A DNA stretch of 64,000 bases from Streptomyces griseocarneus (GCA_003674045.1 PENC01000015.1:62001-126000), one strand, 5' to 3'. Shown: positions 9,427 through 21,834, numbered from the stretch's first letter. Notes: generated by a model from the letters alone, not told the origin. Numbers and translations: made by a program.

Positions 9427-10077
9427 TCAGGCGGTGCCGCCCGTCCAGAAGTCCCACCACTTGGTGAGGATCAGCATCCCGATGATGCCGATGTGCAGCA
9501 CCGGCACCACCCAGTGGAACTCCGTGAAGGCGTTCCGCACGGCCCGCGGTGCCGGGATGAAGCCATTGCGGAGGTTGTGCGTCGTCACGTACCAGAACAT
9601 GACGATCGTGGCGACCCAGGCGAGGCAGCACCACAGGCACAGCGAGCCGATGGAGTACAGCGACTGGTACTGGAGCCAGCTGACGAAGCCGACGCCGAAG
9701 AGGCAGCCGGCCTCCATGCCGAGCCAGTACCAGCGGGGGAAGCGGGCTCCGGAGAGCAGCGCCAGGCCGATCGCCATGATCACGGCGTAGCAGGCGAGGC
9801 CCAGCATCGGGTTGGGGAACCCGAACGCCTCCGCCTGCTTGCTCTGCATGATGTTGCCGCAGGAGACGATCGGGTTGAGGCTGCACCCGGGGACGAAGTT
9901 GGGGTCCTTGAGCAGCTCGAACTTGTCGAGCGTGATGACCCACGCCGCCAGCAGCCCCGCCGCGCCGGTGACCACCAGCATCAGCGCGAACGCGCGGCTG
10001 GCGCCCACGGCACCTGTCACGGGGCCGTCCCGCTCCTCACCGTCGGTGTCGGAGCGGTCGAGTGCCGAAGTGGTCAT
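9427..10077 (-). CDS. vitamin K epoxide reductase (VKOR) family membrane protein
   Basis: 216-residue integral membrane protein of the VKOR family, which in actinobacteria replaces DsbB and re-oxidises DsbA-like partners using quinone. The loop cysteines C65 and C73 ([11 protein letters not shown]) and the active-site C147-L-W-C150 ([10 protein letters not shown]) are both present. At least four hydrophobic helices are visible (about 30-50, 91-110, 121-140, 148-165) plus a C-terminal one near 195-210. The ATG at 10077 was chosen; the open frame further upstream overlaps hisS out of frame. A DsbA-like protein is encoded at 46896, not next to it. Role in disulfide formation is inferred from family. 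Confidence 0.9.
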   Translation of the reverse strand: MTTSALDRSDTDGEERDGPVTGAVGASRAFALMLVVTGAAGLLAAWVITLDKFELLKDPNFVPGCSLNPIVSCGNIMQSKQAEAFGFPNPMLGLACYAVIMAIGLALLSGARFPRWYWLGMEAGCLFGVGFVSWLQYQSLYSIGSLCLWCCLAWVATIVMFWYVTTHNLRNGFIPAPRAVRNAFTEFHWVVPVLHIGIIGMLILTKWWDFWTGGTA

Positions 10078-10136
10078 AGCGCCCTTGATCCCATCAGTCG
10101 GTCCTTGCGGCCCATTCTGCACGAGCCGCCGGGCAA

Positions 10137-11399
10137 TCAACCCTGCCGGGCGAGGAGTTCGCTCACCACAGTGTCGAATGCGACAGGTGTCTGCTCCCCG
10201 GACTCCAGGTCCTTGAGCTGCACCACGCCCTCGGCCAGGTCCCGTTCGCCCGCGACGAGCGCGAAGCGGGCACCCGAGCGGTTGGCCGATTTCATGGCGT
10301 TCTTCAGACCCTTGCCGCCGAAGGCGAAGTCGGTGGCGACCCCGGCCCGGCGCAGCTCGGTCACCAGGCCGAAGAGCACCCGGCGGGCCTCCTCGCCCAG
10401 CGGCACCGCGAAGACCTGGGTGGCCGCGGGCAGGTCGAGCTCGATGCCCTCCGCCTTCAGCGCGAGCACCGTGCGGTCGACGCCGAGCGCCCAGCCGACC
10501 GACGGCAGCGCCGGTCCGCCGATCATCTCGGACAGGCCGTCGTAGCGACCGCCGCCGCCCACCGCGGACTGCGAGCCCAGGCCGTCGTGGACGAACTCGA
10601 AGGTGGTGCGGGTGTAGTAGTCCAGGCCGCGGACCAGCTTCTCGTCGTCCTCGAAGGCGACGCCCGCGGCGGTCAGCAGCGCGCGCACCTGCTCGTGGTA
10701 CTCCTTGCACGCCTCGCACAGGTGGTCGCGCAGCATCGGGGCGCCCGCGAGCTGCTTCTGCACGGCCTCGCGCTTGTCGTCCAGGACGCGCAGCGGGTTG
10801 ATCTCGATACGGCGGCGGGTGTCCTCGTCGAGGTCGAGGCCGCGCAGGAAGGACTGGAGCGCGTCACGGTAGGCCGGACGGCACTCCTTGTCACCGAGCG
10901 AGTTGAGCAGCAGGCGGAAGTTCGTAAGGCCCAGCGACTTGTAGGCGTCGACGGCCAGGATGATCAGCTCGGCGTCCAGCGCCGGGTCCTCGGCGCCGAT
11001 CGCCTCGGCGCCGACCTGCGAGAAGTGGCGGTAGCGGCCGGCCTGCGGGCGCTCGTAGCGGTAGTACGAGCCGGAGTACCAGAGCTTGACGGGCAGGTTG
11101 CCCGCCTTGTGCAGGTTGGCCTCCAGGGCCGCGCGCAGCACGGAAGCGGTGCCCTCGGGGCGCAGCGCGAGCTCGTCGCCGCCGCGCGTGGTGAGGGTGT
11201 ACATCTCCTTGGTCACGATGTCGGTGGACTCGCCGACGCCGCGGGAGAACAGCTCGACCTGCTCGAAGCCGGGGGTCTCGATGTAGCCGTACCCGGCGCG
11301 CTTGAGCGGCGCGGAGATGGCCTCGCGCACCGCGAGGAAGACCGCGGAGTCGGGCGGGGTCAGGTCGTAGGTGCCCTTGGGGGCCTTGAACGTACTCAC
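10137..11399 (-). CDS. hisS: histidyl-tRNA synthetase
   Basis: Class II synthetase charging tRNA-His (420 aa). It begins [17 protein letters not shown] after a GTG start at 11399. The motif-2 region reads [20 protein letters not shown], and histidine-specific motifs [13 protein letters not shown] and GGGGRYDGL are intact. The C-terminal anticodon-binding domain (about 325-420) is complete. The GTG lies 11 nt after the stop of the upstream MBL-fold hydrolase, and the two are very likely one operon; the same pairing is known in mycobacteria (Rv2580c-Rv2581c). Confidence 0.97.
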   Translation of the reverse strand: MSTFKAPKGTYDLTPPDSAVFLAVREAISAPLKRAGYGYIETPGFEQVELFSRGVGESTDIVTKEMYTLTTRGGDELALRPEGTASVLRAALEANLHKAGNLPVKLWYSGSYYRYERPQAGRYRHFSQVGAEAIGAEDPALDAELIILAVDAYKSLGLTNFRLLLNSLGDKECRPAYRDALQSFLRGLDLDEDTRRRIEINPLRVLDDKREAVQKQLAGAPMLRDHLCEACKEYHEQVRALLTAAGVAFEDDEKLVRGLDYYTRTTFEFVHDGLGSQSAVGGGGRYDGLSEMIGGPALPSVGWALGVDRTVLALKAEGIELDLPAATQVFAVPLGEEARRVLFGLVTELRRAGVATDFAFGGKGLKNAMKSANRSGARFALVAGERDLAEGVVQLKDLESGEQTPVAFDTVVSELLARQG

Positions 11400-11410
11400 G
11401 GGAAAAATCG

Positions 11411-12133
11411 TCACATTCCTCGTCGCGGAGCGGCGGTAGCGCCGCCTCCTGGGCCGCGCTGCGTCTCGGCCACGTCCCGCAGATACGGGTTGGTGGCGCG
11501 CTCGCGGCCGATGCTGGTCTGGGGGCCGTGGCCGGACAGCACCACGGTCGAGTCGTCCAGGGGCAGGCACACACGTGCCAGCGACCGGAGCATCTCGGCG
11601 TGGTCACCGCCGGGCAGGTCGGTGCGTCCGATGGAGCCGGCGAACAGCAGGTCGCCCGAGAAGAACACCGACGGGATGTCGTTGCTCTCGGGCATCCTGA
11701 AGGTCACCGACCCCTTGGTATGGCCGGGCGCGTGCGCGACGGAGAACTCCAGACCGGCGAGCTCCAGCCGGGCGCCGTCGCTGAGCTCCTTGACGTCGTC
11801 GGGCTCGCCCACGGTGAGCTCGCCCATGAGAGGCTGCCCGATGGAGCGGCCGAGGGCCTTCTCCGGGTCGCTCATCATGTAGCGGTCCGCGGGGTGGATC
11901 CAGGCGGGGACGTCATGGGCGCCGCACACCGGGACGACCGAGGCGACATGGTCGATGTGTCCATGGGTGAGGACGACGGCGACGGGCTTGAGCCGATGCT
12001 TCTTGAGCGTTTCCTCGACGCCCTGGGCGGCCTGGTGGCCCGGGTCGATGATCACGCACTCCTCGCCTGCGGCCGGGGCGACCAGATAGCAATTGGTGCC
12101 CCAGGCCCCGGCAGGGAACCCGGCAATAAGCAC
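11411..12133 (-). CDS. MBL-fold metallo-hydrolase (glyoxalase II-like)
   Basis: 240-residue metallo-beta-lactamase-fold hydrolase. The metal-binding motif [10 protein letters not shown] is present, with further ligands in [16 protein letters not shown] and SGHGPQT. The family includes hydroxyacylglutathione hydrolases and general thioesterases; because actinobacteria use mycothiol rather than glutathione, the physiological substrate is uncertain. The start is GTG at 12133 ([17 protein letters not shown]). It lies 11 nt upstream of hisS and is probably co-transcribed. An open frame to 12292 is rejected because it precedes the conserved N-terminus. Confidence 0.92.
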   Translation of the reverse strand: MLIAGFPAGAWGTNCYLVAPAAGEECVIIDPGHQAAQGVEETLKKHRLKPVAVVLTHGHIDHVASVVPVCGAHDVPAWIHPADRYMMSDPEKALGRSIGQPLMGELTVGEPDDVKELSDGARLELAGLEFSVAHAPGHTKGSVTFRMPESNDIPSVFFSGDLLFAGSIGRTDLPGGDHAEMLRSLARVCLPLDDSTVVLSGHGPQTSIGRERATNPYLRDVAETQRGPGGGATAAPRRGM

Positions 12134-12321
12134 ATTCGTCCTTAAAGGTCGACCAGCAGAAATCCAGCGGTGGACCGGCGGAGCCTCCCCGGCGGAGAGA
12201 TCCGGTCCGGTACAGAGCCTACCGGCGGCACTCCGGTCACAGCGAACCCGTATACGGTACGGGCACAACCCGCAACACCCGGACCGGACCATGGACGAAG
12301 ACGCTATGAGGAGACGACCCG

Positions 12322-13143
12322 GTGGTCAGTAACGAGCAGCGGCGGCGGCAGCTCGCCCGGGAGAAGTTCGCGCGGCAGCAGGAGCGCCGCGAGGCGGCCC
12401 GGCGCAAGGCCCGGCGGCGGAACGCGGTGATCGGCGCCGGCCTCGCCGTGGTGGTCGCCGCGGGCGCGACCGCGTACGCGACGGGCACGCTCTCCGGCGA
12501 CGGCAAGAAGGACACCACCGACGCCGCCGCGCCCGACAGCTCCACGCGGCCGAGCCGCGGCCCGGACCCGTGCGCCAAGGCCGCCCCGGGCTCCCCCACC
12601 ACGAAGACGTGGAAGTCGGAGCCCGCGATGACCATCGACAAGTCCGCGTCCTACGCGATGGCCCTGAAGACGACCTGCGGCACGATCGACGTCAAGCTCG
12701 ACGCCGGGAAGGCCCCGCACACGGTCAACTCCTTCAACTTCCTGGCGGGCGAGGGCTTCTACGACCACACCTCCTGCCACCGGCTGACGACCTCCGGCAT
12801 CTACGTCCTGCAGTGCGGCGACCCCAAGGGCACCGGCATGGGCGGCTCGGGCTACACGATCCCCGACGAGAACCTCAAGGATCCCCGCCTCAAGGACGGC
12901 GTCTACCCGGCGGGCACGGTCGCGATGGCCAACACCGGGCAGCCGGACTCCGGCGGCAGCCAGTTCTTCCTCGTCTACCAGGACAGCAAGCTGGACCCGA
13001 AGTACACGCCCGTCGGCACGATCGGCGAGGCGGGCATGAAGGTCCTCAAGAAGATCGCCGACGCGGGCGTGCAGGACGGTGCGCCCGATGGCAGGCCCAA
13101 CGCGACGGTGACGATCGACAAGGCGACCGTCGCCAAGTCCTGA
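12322..13143 (+). CDS. membrane-anchored cyclophilin-type peptidyl-prolyl isomerase
   Basis: 273-residue protein. A very basic cytoplasmic N-terminus rich in Arg/Gln/Glu (1-34) is followed by one transmembrane helix (about 36-54, VIGAGLAVVVAAGATAYAT), a Ser/Thr/Pro linker, and an extracytoplasmic cyclophilin domain (about 105-270). Landmarks are the catalytic Arg in CHRLTT, the Gln in VLQCGDP, and the signature GGSQFFLVYQD. It should catalyse prolyl isomerisation of exported proteins. The GTG at 12322 has GAGGAG upstream. It is divergent from the MBL gene; the neighbourhood hisS / MBL / PPIase / relA is conserved in actinobacteria. Confidence 0.93.
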   Translation: MVSNEQRRRQLAREKFARQQERREAARRKARRRNAVIGAGLAVVVAAGATAYATGTLSGDGKKDTTDAAAPDSSTRPSRGPDPCAKAAPGSPTTKTWKSEPAMTIDKSASYAMALKTTCGTIDVKLDAGKAPHTVNSFNFLAGEGFYDHTSCHRLTTSGIYVLQCGDPKGTGMGGSGYTIPDENLKDPRLKDGVYPAGTVAMANTGQPDSGGSQFFLVYQDSKLDPKYTPVGTIGEAGMKVLKKIADAGVQDGAPDGRPNATVTIDKATVAKS

Positions 13144-13416
13144 CGCCCGCCGGTGCGTTCCGCCGCGCGCCGGTGTGCCGCCGTCGCCCTCCGGCGCGTT
13201 CCCGGGTCCCGCGCGGCGAAATTTCGGTCGCGCGGGATACGGACAGCCGGGCCGCCGGTCGCCTATGTTGGCGTTGTGTAGGGTGCCTGATCCGACGGCT
13301 GCCCGCACCCGAACGATCAAGCCGTCGGACCGGTCAGGGCGCGGCCCTGCCGGAACAACTGTGGACGATGCCCGAGGGGCCGCGCACCGGCCCCGGCATC
13401 ATGTGGAGGAGGCGCT

Positions 13417-14646
13417 GTGAGCAGCGACCCATGGGGCCGCGTCGATGAGACGGGGACTGTGTACGTGCGTACCGCCGACGGCGAGCAGGTCGTCGGCTCG
13501 TGGCAGGCGGGTTCCCCCGAGGAGGCACTCGCCTACTTCGAGCGCAAGTACGAGGGCCTGGTCGTCGAGATCGGCCTCCTCGAGCGCCGGGTCAGGACCA
13601 CCGACCTGTCGGCCAAGGACGCGACGATCGCGATCGACCACCTGCGCACGCAGGTCGACGAACACCACGCGGTCGGTGACCTGGACGCGCTGCGCGTCCG
13701 GCTCGACAAGCTCGTCGCCACGGTCGAGTCGCGCCGCGAGGAGCGCAAGGCCGTGAAGGCGAAGCAGTCCGAGGAGGCCCGTACGGCGAAGGAGGCGCTG
13801 GTCGCCGAGGCCGAGGAGCTGGCCGCGAGCGAGCAGTGGCGGTCGGCCGGTGAACGGCTGCGCGCCCTGGTCGACACCTGGAAGGGCCTGCCGCGGCTGG
13901 ACCGCAAGACGGACGACGAGCTGTGGCACCGCTTCTCGCACGCCCGCTCCGCGTTCTCCAAGCGGCGCAAGGCGCATTTCGCCTCGCTGGACGCCCAGCG
14001 CGAGGACGCCCGCAAGGCCAAGGAGAAGCTGGTCGCCGAGGCGGAGTCGCTCTCCGGGTCCTCCGACTGGGGACCGACGGCCGCGCGCTACCGCGAGCTG
14101 ATGGCGGAGTGGAAGGCCGCGGGCCGTGCGCAGCGCGAGGCGGAGGACGAGCTGTGGGCCCGCTTCCGCGGCGCGCAGGACGTCTTCTTCCAGGCGCGCG
14201 GCGAGGTGTTCGCCGAGCGCGACGCCGAGCAGCAGGGCAACCTCACGCTCAAGGAGGAGCTCGTCGTCGAGGCGGAGAAGCTTCTGCCGGTGACGGACCT
14301 GAAGGCGGCGCGTGCGGCGTTCCGTTCGATCAACGAGCGCTGGGAGGCCGTGGGCCACGTGCCGCGGGACGCCCGGCCGAAGATCGAGGGGCGGATGCAC
14401 ACCGTCGAGCGTGCCCTCCAGGAGGCGGAGGAGACCGAGTGGCGGCGCACGAACCCGGAGGCCCGGGCCCGTGCGGCCGGCCTGACCGGGCAGCTGCAGG
14501 CCGCCGTCGACAAGCTCCAGGAGCAGGTGGACAAGGCGCGTGCCGCGGGCAACGACGCCAAGGCCGACAAGCTCACCAAGGAGCTCGAGGGCCGCAAGGC
14601 GCTGCTCGACCAGGCGCTGAAGGGCCTGGAGGAGTTCGGCGGCTGA
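13417..14646 (+). CDS. DUF349 coiled-coil protein
   Basis: 409-residue acidic/basic, strongly helical protein with three successive DUF349 repeats. They are recognisable by DTWKGLPRLDRKTDDELWHR (about 150-170), AEWKAAGRAQREAEDELWAR (about 230-250) and NERWEAVGHVPRD (about 310-325), and are followed by a C-terminal coiled coil. No catalytic motif is visible. DUF349 proteins are broadly conserved in actinobacteria and of unknown function. The GTG at 13417 has GGAGGAGG upstream. The 273-bp gap before it, after the PPIase gene, shows no further gene. Transcription ends at the strong hairpin 14661-14702 shared with relA. Confidence 0.9.
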   Translation: MSSDPWGRVDETGTVYVRTADGEQVVGSWQAGSPEEALAYFERKYEGLVVEIGLLERRVRTTDLSAKDATIAIDHLRTQVDEHHAVGDLDALRVRLDKLVATVESRREERKAVKAKQSEEARTAKEALVAEAEELAASEQWRSAGERLRALVDTWKGLPRLDRKTDDELWHRFSHARSAFSKRRKAHFASLDAQREDARKAKEKLVAEAESLSGSSDWGPTAARYRELMAEWKAAGRAQREAEDELWARFRGAQDVFFQARGEVFAERDAEQQGNLTLKEELVVEAEKLLPVTDLKAARAAFRSINERWEAVGHVPRDARPKIEGRMHTVERALQEAEETEWRRTNPEARARAAGLTGQLQAAVDKLQEQVDKARAAGNDAKADKLTKELEGRKALLDQALKGLEEFGG

Positions 14647-14660
14647 ACGCGTAGGCGCAC

Positions 14661-14702
14661 ATGAGTAAGGGGCTCCGGCTATTGCCGGAGCCCCTTACTC
14701 AT
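14661..14702. terminator. bidirectional terminator, perfect 19-bp stem
   Basis: Perfect inverted repeat: a 19-bp arm (ATGAGTAAGGGGCTCCGGC), the 4-nt loop TATT, and its exact complement. It lies between the convergent DUF349 gene (+) and relA (-), starting 15 nt after the DUF349 stop. Short A/T bases flank both ends of the stem. Confidence 0.9.
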
Positions 14703-14733
14703 GCCCTGCTGAACTCATGTCCCGCCGACGGGC

Positions 14734-17265
<2,532 letters not shown>

Positions 17266-17405
17266 TCCTCATGCGGGCTCCGGATCCCCCGTTCAGGTCC
17301 GGACTGCCATGGTATCGAGCCAGGCGGCCCCACCGCCGTTCGGCCGGTGGCGGATTCCCGGCGGGGTGCGCGGGAACACCCGGAGAAAACGGGGAGAACC
17401 ACAAG

Positions 17406-17449
17406 AACGCGGGGCGGGAACCGGATCTTCCCGGTCCCCGCCCCGCGTT
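17406..17449 (-). terminator. hairpin after apt
   Basis: Inverted repeat of 19-bp arms with one mismatch and a short loop (about 17425-17430), GC-rich (AACGCGGGGCGGG on the left arm). It lies between the apt stop and the relA start on the minus strand, with T-rich bases following in the minus direction. Confidence 0.7.
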
Positions 17450-17495
17450 CGGTGTCACTGCTGTCCCGTGCGGCGCTCCGTACGGATCAGACGGA

Positions 17496-18062
17496 TCAGA
17501 GCGTGATCAGTGCCTCCAGGGGAGCCCCGTCGAGGCCCTCCGACAGCCGCTCCCGGCCCGCGAGGAAGCCGAGCTCCATCAGCACGGCCACGCCCGCGAC
17601 CTCGGCTCCGGCCCGGCGGATCAGCTGCAGCGCCGCCTCCGCCGTACCGCCGGTGGCCAGCACGTCGTCGATGACCAGGACACGGTCGCCGGGGCCCACG
17701 GCGTCGGCGTGTATCTCGATCTCGGCGGTGCCGTACTCCAGCTCGTAGGCCTGGGCCAGGGTCGCTCCGGGGAGCTTGCCCGCCTTGCGGACGGGGATGA
17801 ACCCTATCCCGCCCCGTACGGCGGCCGGGGCGCCCAGGATGAAGCCCCGGGCCTCCAGACCGACGACCTTGGTCGCGCCGAGGCGCCGGGCGATCCCGAC
17901 GAAGGCGTCCGTGAGCACACCGAACGCCGTGGCGTCGGCGAGCAGCGGGGTGATGTCCTTGAACACCACGCCCGGCTTCGGATAGTCCGGCACGTCGTGG
18001 ATGTGCGAGAGCAGCAGGTCACGCAGCTTCTGGTCGGCCGTGCCGACCCCCGTGGCGCTCAT
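17496..18062 (-). CDS. apt: adenine phosphoribosyltransferase
   Basis: Purine salvage enzyme converting adenine and PRPP to AMP (188 aa). The PRPP-binding loop VLVIDDVLATGGTAEAA is clear, as is the adenine-specific segment YPKPGVVFKDITPLLAD and the VVGLEARGFILGA element. The ATG at 18062 overlaps the secF stop by 4 nt (ATGA), implying translational coupling to secF. The frame is open farther upstream but overlaps secF, so it is not used. The secD-secF-apt-relA order is conserved in actinobacteria. Confidence 0.97.
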   Translation of the reverse strand: MSATGVGTADQKLRDLLLSHIHDVPDYPKPGVVFKDITPLLADATAFGVLTDAFVGIARRLGATKVVGLEARGFILGAPAAVRGGIGFIPVRKAGKLPGATLAQAYELEYGTAEIEIHADAVGPGDRVLVIDDVLATGGTAEAALQLIRRAGAEVAGVAVLMELGFLAGRERLSEGLDGAPLEALITL

Positions 18063-19171
18063 CGGCGCTTCCCCGAGGGACGACCGCGGCCGCCGCGGTT
18101 GCGGGGCGATGCCTGGTGGACGATGCCCGCCGTGGCCGTGTCGTCCGACGCGTCCTGCACGTCGGGGCGCTCGTCCTCGGGCTCGGCGCCGCCCTCCGCC
18201 TTGGCGGTGGCGGCGCGCTTGGCCGCCACCCGCTTGGCCAGGGCCCGCATCTGCGGGTCGCGCTCCTTGAAGTCCGCGACCAGCGGGGTCGCGATGAAGA
18301 TCGAGGAGTAGGCACCGGCCGCGAGGCCGACGAAGAGGGCCAGGGAGATGTCGTTGAGCATGCCCGCGCCGAGGAAGCCGCCGCCGATGAACAACAGGGC
18401 CGCGACCGGCAGCAGGGCCACCACGGTGGTGTTGATGGAGCGCACCAGGGTGCCGTTGAGGCTGCGGTTGGCGATCTCGCTGTATGTCCAGCGGGTCTGC
18501 TTGGTGATGTCCTTCGATGCCTCCTTCAGACCGTCGAAGACGACGACGGTGTCGTAGAGGGAGTAACCGAGGATGGTCAGCAGACCGATCACGGTGCCCG
18601 GGGTGACCTCGAAGCCCACCAGGGCGTAGACGCCCACGGTGATGGTGAGGTCGTGGAGCAGCGCGACGAGGGCGGCGAGCGCCATACGCCACTCGAAGGC
18701 GATCGCCAGGTAGATCACCACGAGGATCATGAAGACGGCCAGGCCGGTCCATGCCTTGTTGGCGATCTGGTCGCCCCAGCTGGGGCCGACGAGATCAGTG
18801 TTGATCTTGTCCTGGGGGACGTCCAGCTTCTTGGCCAGCGCCTTCTGGGTCGGGATCGACTTCTCCGTGGAGAGGTCGCTGACCTGGATGCGCAGGGTGC
18901 CGTTGCCGAGCTTCTGGACGATGGCGGGGTGGCCCGCCGCGTCCTCGGCGGTCTTCTGGGCCGCCGCGACCGAGACCGAGGTCTTGGGCGTGGTGAAGAC
19001 CGCACCGCCGGAGAACTCGATGCCCATGTTCAGACTGCGCACGGCCAGGCCCACGATCGCGGTGATCGTGATGAGGATCGAGATCCCGTACCAGATCTTC
19101 CGCTTGCCGACGAAGTCGTAGCCGACCTCGCCGCGGTAGAGCCGGGCGCCGAGAGTGCCGAGCTTCGACAT
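18059..19171 (-). CDS. secF: protein translocase subunit SecF
   Basis: 370-residue RND-type membrane protein that, with SecD, uses the proton motive force to help pull secreted proteins through SecYEG. Visible features are the N-terminal transmembrane helix (WYGISILITITAIVGLAV), the first periplasmic domain starting NMGIEFSGGAVF, and five C-terminal membrane helices including YSLYDTVVVFDGLKE (conserved Asp). The hydrophilic C-tail is Lys/Arg/Glu-rich. The ATG at 19171 lies 1 nt after the secD stop, and the stop overlaps the apt ATG. Confidence 0.97.
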   Translation of the reverse strand: MSKLGTLGARLYRGEVGYDFVGKRKIWYGISILITITAIVGLAVRSLNMGIEFSGGAVFTTPKTSVSVAAAQKTAEDAAGHPAIVQKLGNGTLRIQVSDLSTEKSIPTQKALAKKLDVPQDKINTDLVGPSWGDQIANKAWTGLAVFMILVVIYLAIAFEWRMALAALVALLHDLTITVGVYALVGFEVTPGTVIGLLTILGYSLYDTVVVFDGLKEASKDITKQTRWTYSEIANRSLNGTLVRSINTTVVALLPVAALLFIGGGFLGAGMLNDISLALFVGLAAGAYSSIFIATPLVADFKERDPQMRALAKRVAAKRAATAKAEGGAEPEDERPDVQDASDDTATAGIVHQASPRNRGGRGRPSGKRR

Positions 19172-19172
19172 C

Positions 19173-20978
19173 TCACGCCTCCTTCGGGTCGACGGGGGCG
19201 GAGGGGCGACGGCGGGACGCCCGCAGCGGCGGCTTGGCGCCGAGCCGCTTGGGGTCGAGCCCGGACCACGGGTGGCCGTTGGCGAAGAACTTGCGGCGGG
19301 CGAGCAGTGTCATGAGCGGCTTGGTGAAGAAGAAGACCACGACGACGTCGAGGAGCGTGGTCAGACCGAGGGTGAACGCGAAACCCTGGACCTTGCCGAC
19401 GGTGACGATGAAGAGCACCGCGGCGGCGAGGAAGGACACGAAGTCGGAGACCAGGATGGTGCGGCGGGCACGCGGCCAGCCACGCTCGACGGCCGGGCGC
19501 AGCGTCCGGCCTTCCCGGATCTCGTCGCGGATGCGCTCGAAGTAGACGATGAACGAGTCGGCGGTGATGCCGATCGCGACGATGGCACCGCAGACGGCGG
19601 GCAGGTTCAGCGCGAAGCCGATGGCCTGGCCCAGCAGCACCATGATCGTGTACGTGAGGATCGCGGAGCACAGGAGGCTCGCGAGCGCCACGAGCGCGAG
19701 GCCGCGGTAGTACGCCACCAGGTAGACGATGACCAGGGCGAGACCGATGGCACCGGCGATGAGGCCCGCGCGCAGCTGCTCGCCGCCGAGCGCGGCGGTG
19801 ACGGTCGTCTGGGTGTCGATGCCGAAGGACAGCGGCAGGGAGCCGTAGGACAGCACGTTGGCGAGGTCCCGGGCACTGGTCTGGGTGAAGCCGCCGGAGA
19901 TCTCCGCCTGGCCGCCGGCGATCGAGGAGGAGACGGACGGGTCGGAGACGACCTCGCCGTCGAGCACGATCGCGAACTGGTTCTGCGGGGAGGGCTTGGT
20001 GGCCAGCTGGCCGGTGACGTTGGCGAACTTCTTGGAGCCGCCGCCGGTGAACTTCAGCTGGACGAGCCAGCCGCGGCCCTGCTGGCTGTCGAAGACGGCG
20101 GAGGCGCTGCTGACGTCGGTGCCCTGGACGGAGACGGGGCCGAGGATCTCCTTGGCGGAACCGTCCTTCTTGCAGGCGACGATCGTCTCGTTGTCACCGG
20201 CGCGCGCGGCGGCCTCGTTGGCGGCGGCGCGGCCTTCCTTGGTGGTGCAGTCCAGCGCGTCGAGCTTCTTCTGGAGCGCGGCGGTGTCGGCGGGGGACGG
20301 CGTGGGGGCGTCCTGCTTGGACTTGTCGTCCTTCTTGGCGCCCTTGTCGTCCTTGGCCTTGTCGTCCTTGCCGTCGGAGGCGACGGGGGTCGGGGTGCTC
20401 GCCCCGTCGGCCTTCAGCGCGTCGGTGACGGCGCGGCCCTGGGTGCTGGAGCTCGCCGACGGGGACGGGGAGCCGGAGGGCTTGCCCTTCTCGTCCTTGC
20501 CCGCGTCGTTCTTGTCCTTGCTCCCGGCGGAGGCGCCGGGGCTGGGCTGCTGCTCGGGCGTCTTGCCGCCGGCCGCGATGCTCAGCACCGGGCGGAAGGC
20601 CAGCTTGGCGGTGGTGCCGACCTGCTGGCGCGCCTGCTCGGCGTTCGTCCCCTTGGGGATGTTCACGACGATGTGGTCGCGGCCCTGCGTCTGAACCTCG
20701 GCCTCGGTGACACCGAGGCCGTTGACACGCCGCTCGATGATGCCGACGGCCGTGTTCATATTGGTTTCGTTGATCGCGTTGGGCTTGCCGGGCTCGTTCT
20801 TGGCCTTCAGCGTGAAGCTGGTGCCGCCCGCGAGGTCGATACCCAGCCGTGGCGTCGTGCGCCCGGAGGCGAACATCCCGCCGACGAGCGCCACCATGGC
20901 GATCAGGATCAGGGCCAGGACCCGGCCCGGCCTGCCCTGGCCGCCCGGGGACCTGCGGCCCTTCTTCGGTGCTGCCAC
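19173..20978 (-). CDS. secD: protein translocase subunit SecD
   Basis: 601-residue Sec accessory membrane protein. It has an N-terminal helix (about 19-37), the D1 motif RLGIDLAGGTSFTLKAK, the P1 periplasmic domain, and five C-terminal helices with GITADSFIVYFERIRDEIR. Unusually, residues about 138-230 form a Ser/Pro/Lys/Asp-rich insertion within the periplasmic head (KDKNDAGKDEKGK, KDDKAKDDKGAKKDD), which looks disordered. The GTG at 20978 has AGGGAG upstream. Directly followed by secF; yajC lies upstream but is separated by a hairpin at 21077-21118. Confidence 0.97.
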   Translation of the reverse strand: MAAPKKGRRSPGGQGRPGRVLALILIAMVALVGGMFASGRTTPRLGIDLAGGTSFTLKAKNEPGKPNAINETNMNTAVGIIERRVNGLGVTEAEVQTQGRDHIVVNIPKGTNAEQARQQVGTTAKLAFRPVLSIAAGGKTPEQQPSPGASAGSKDKNDAGKDEKGKPSGSPSPSASSSTQGRAVTDALKADGASTPTPVASDGKDDKAKDDKGAKKDDKSKQDAPTPSPADTAALQKKLDALDCTTKEGRAAANEAAARAGDNETIVACKKDGSAKEILGPVSVQGTDVSSASAVFDSQQGRGWLVQLKFTGGGSKKFANVTGQLATKPSPQNQFAIVLDGEVVSDPSVSSSIAGGQAEISGGFTQTSARDLANVLSYGSLPLSFGIDTQTTVTAALGGEQLRAGLIAGAIGLALVIVYLVAYYRGLALVALASLLCSAILTYTIMVLLGQAIGFALNLPAVCGAIVAIGITADSFIVYFERIRDEIREGRTLRPAVERGWPRARRTILVSDFVSFLAAAVLFIVTVGKVQGFAFTLGLTTLLDVVVVFFFTKPLMTLLARRKFFANGHPWSGLDPKRLGAKPPLRASRRRPSAPVDPKEA

Positions 20979-21076
20979 CTTGTCGTTTCTCCCTGTCCAA
21001 CCGTCCGGCGTCGGGTTGTTCGCCGGGCGGCCACGAATGTTGTGGGGACCTGCCCCCGCCGGAGCCTAGACCGAAA

Positions 21077-21118
21077 GGGAACCGCGGCGCACTGATCGGT
21101 GAGTGCTCCGCGGTTCCC
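21077..21118 (-). terminator. hairpin after yajC
   Basis: Inverted repeat GGGAACCGCGG (21077-21087) and CCGCGGTTCCC (21108-21118), with an inner CACT/AGTG pairing, directly downstream of yajC on the minus strand. It is 11 bp, GC-rich, and followed in the minus direction by TTTCGGTC. Confidence 0.7.
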
Positions 21119-21127
21119 GTGATGGTG

Positions 21128-21640
21128 TTACTTCGCTTCGGTGTCGCCCTGCTTGCCGTCCCGCTTGGCGTCGCCGGCCTCCGCCGGACCCGCCTCGTCG
21201 GCCTTGGCGTCCTTCTCCTCGGACTTCTCGGCGGACTTCCCGGCCTTGTCCTCGGCGGTCTCCTTGCCGAGGTCGATCTTCTTCTCGGCGGGGGCCTCGG
21301 CCTCGGTCAGCGAGGAGGCGTCGTCGGGGACGGCGGGGAGCTCGGAGTCGTCCGCCTCGATGCCGTGGACGATGCGGTTGTACTCCTCGTCCTCCAGGAC
21401 GGCGCCGATGGCGTTCTTCGCGAAGATGCAGTGCACGCCCGGGGCGACCTCGAGCAGGACGCAGTCGTCGTTGATCTCCTTGACGGTGGCGTACATGCCG
21501 CCGATCGTGCGCACACCGGTGCCCGGCTGCATCTGGTCACGCATCTGCGCCGCCTGGCGCTGCTTGTTCTTGGCCGACCGGGTCATCAGGAACATGGCCC
21601 CGATAAGCACGATGAACGGCAGGAGAGTCATTGGATTCAC
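21128..21640 (-). CDS. yajC: preprotein translocase subunit YajC
   Basis: 170-residue SecDF-associated membrane protein. A single N-terminal helix (about 5-20, LLPFIVLIGAMFLM) is followed by the conserved YajC domain (MQPGTGVRTIGGMYATVKEI, VLLEVAPGVH) and a long Glu/Lys/Ala-rich charged tail (about 105-170) that is longer than in Proteobacteria. GTG start at 21640. It is upstream of secD-secF, as is common. The 194-bp gap before it, after ruvB, holds no gene. Confidence 0.95.
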   Translation of the reverse strand: MNPMTLLPFIVLIGAMFLMTRSAKNKQRQAAQMRDQMQPGTGVRTIGGMYATVKEINDDCVLLEVAPGVHCIFAKNAIGAVLEDEEYNRIVHGIEADDSELPAVPDDASSLTEAEAPAEKKIDLGKETAEDKAGKSAEKSEEKDAKADEAGPAEAGDAKRDGKQGDTEAK

Positions 21641-21834
21641 GGGACGAAGTTTCCTTCACACGACCACGGGGGCGCGGCCTCGTTCTACGGGGGTGGTATG
21701 CCGCACCGGAACAGGACGGCATCGGCGGAGTCTAAGCGAGTCCGCACCAAGGGAACAACGCTCAGCATGGCATCGGGGTTCCTGACCCGCGAAGCCCACG
21801 CGCCGACGGGAGGCGACAGAGCTCCCCCGCGCCG

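Noticed and set aside
9427-10077. Functional pairing of the VKOR-like protein with the DsbA-like protein at 46896.
   Set aside because: They are 37 kb apart, and the DsbA-like protein has no export signal, so a redox partnership is not supported.
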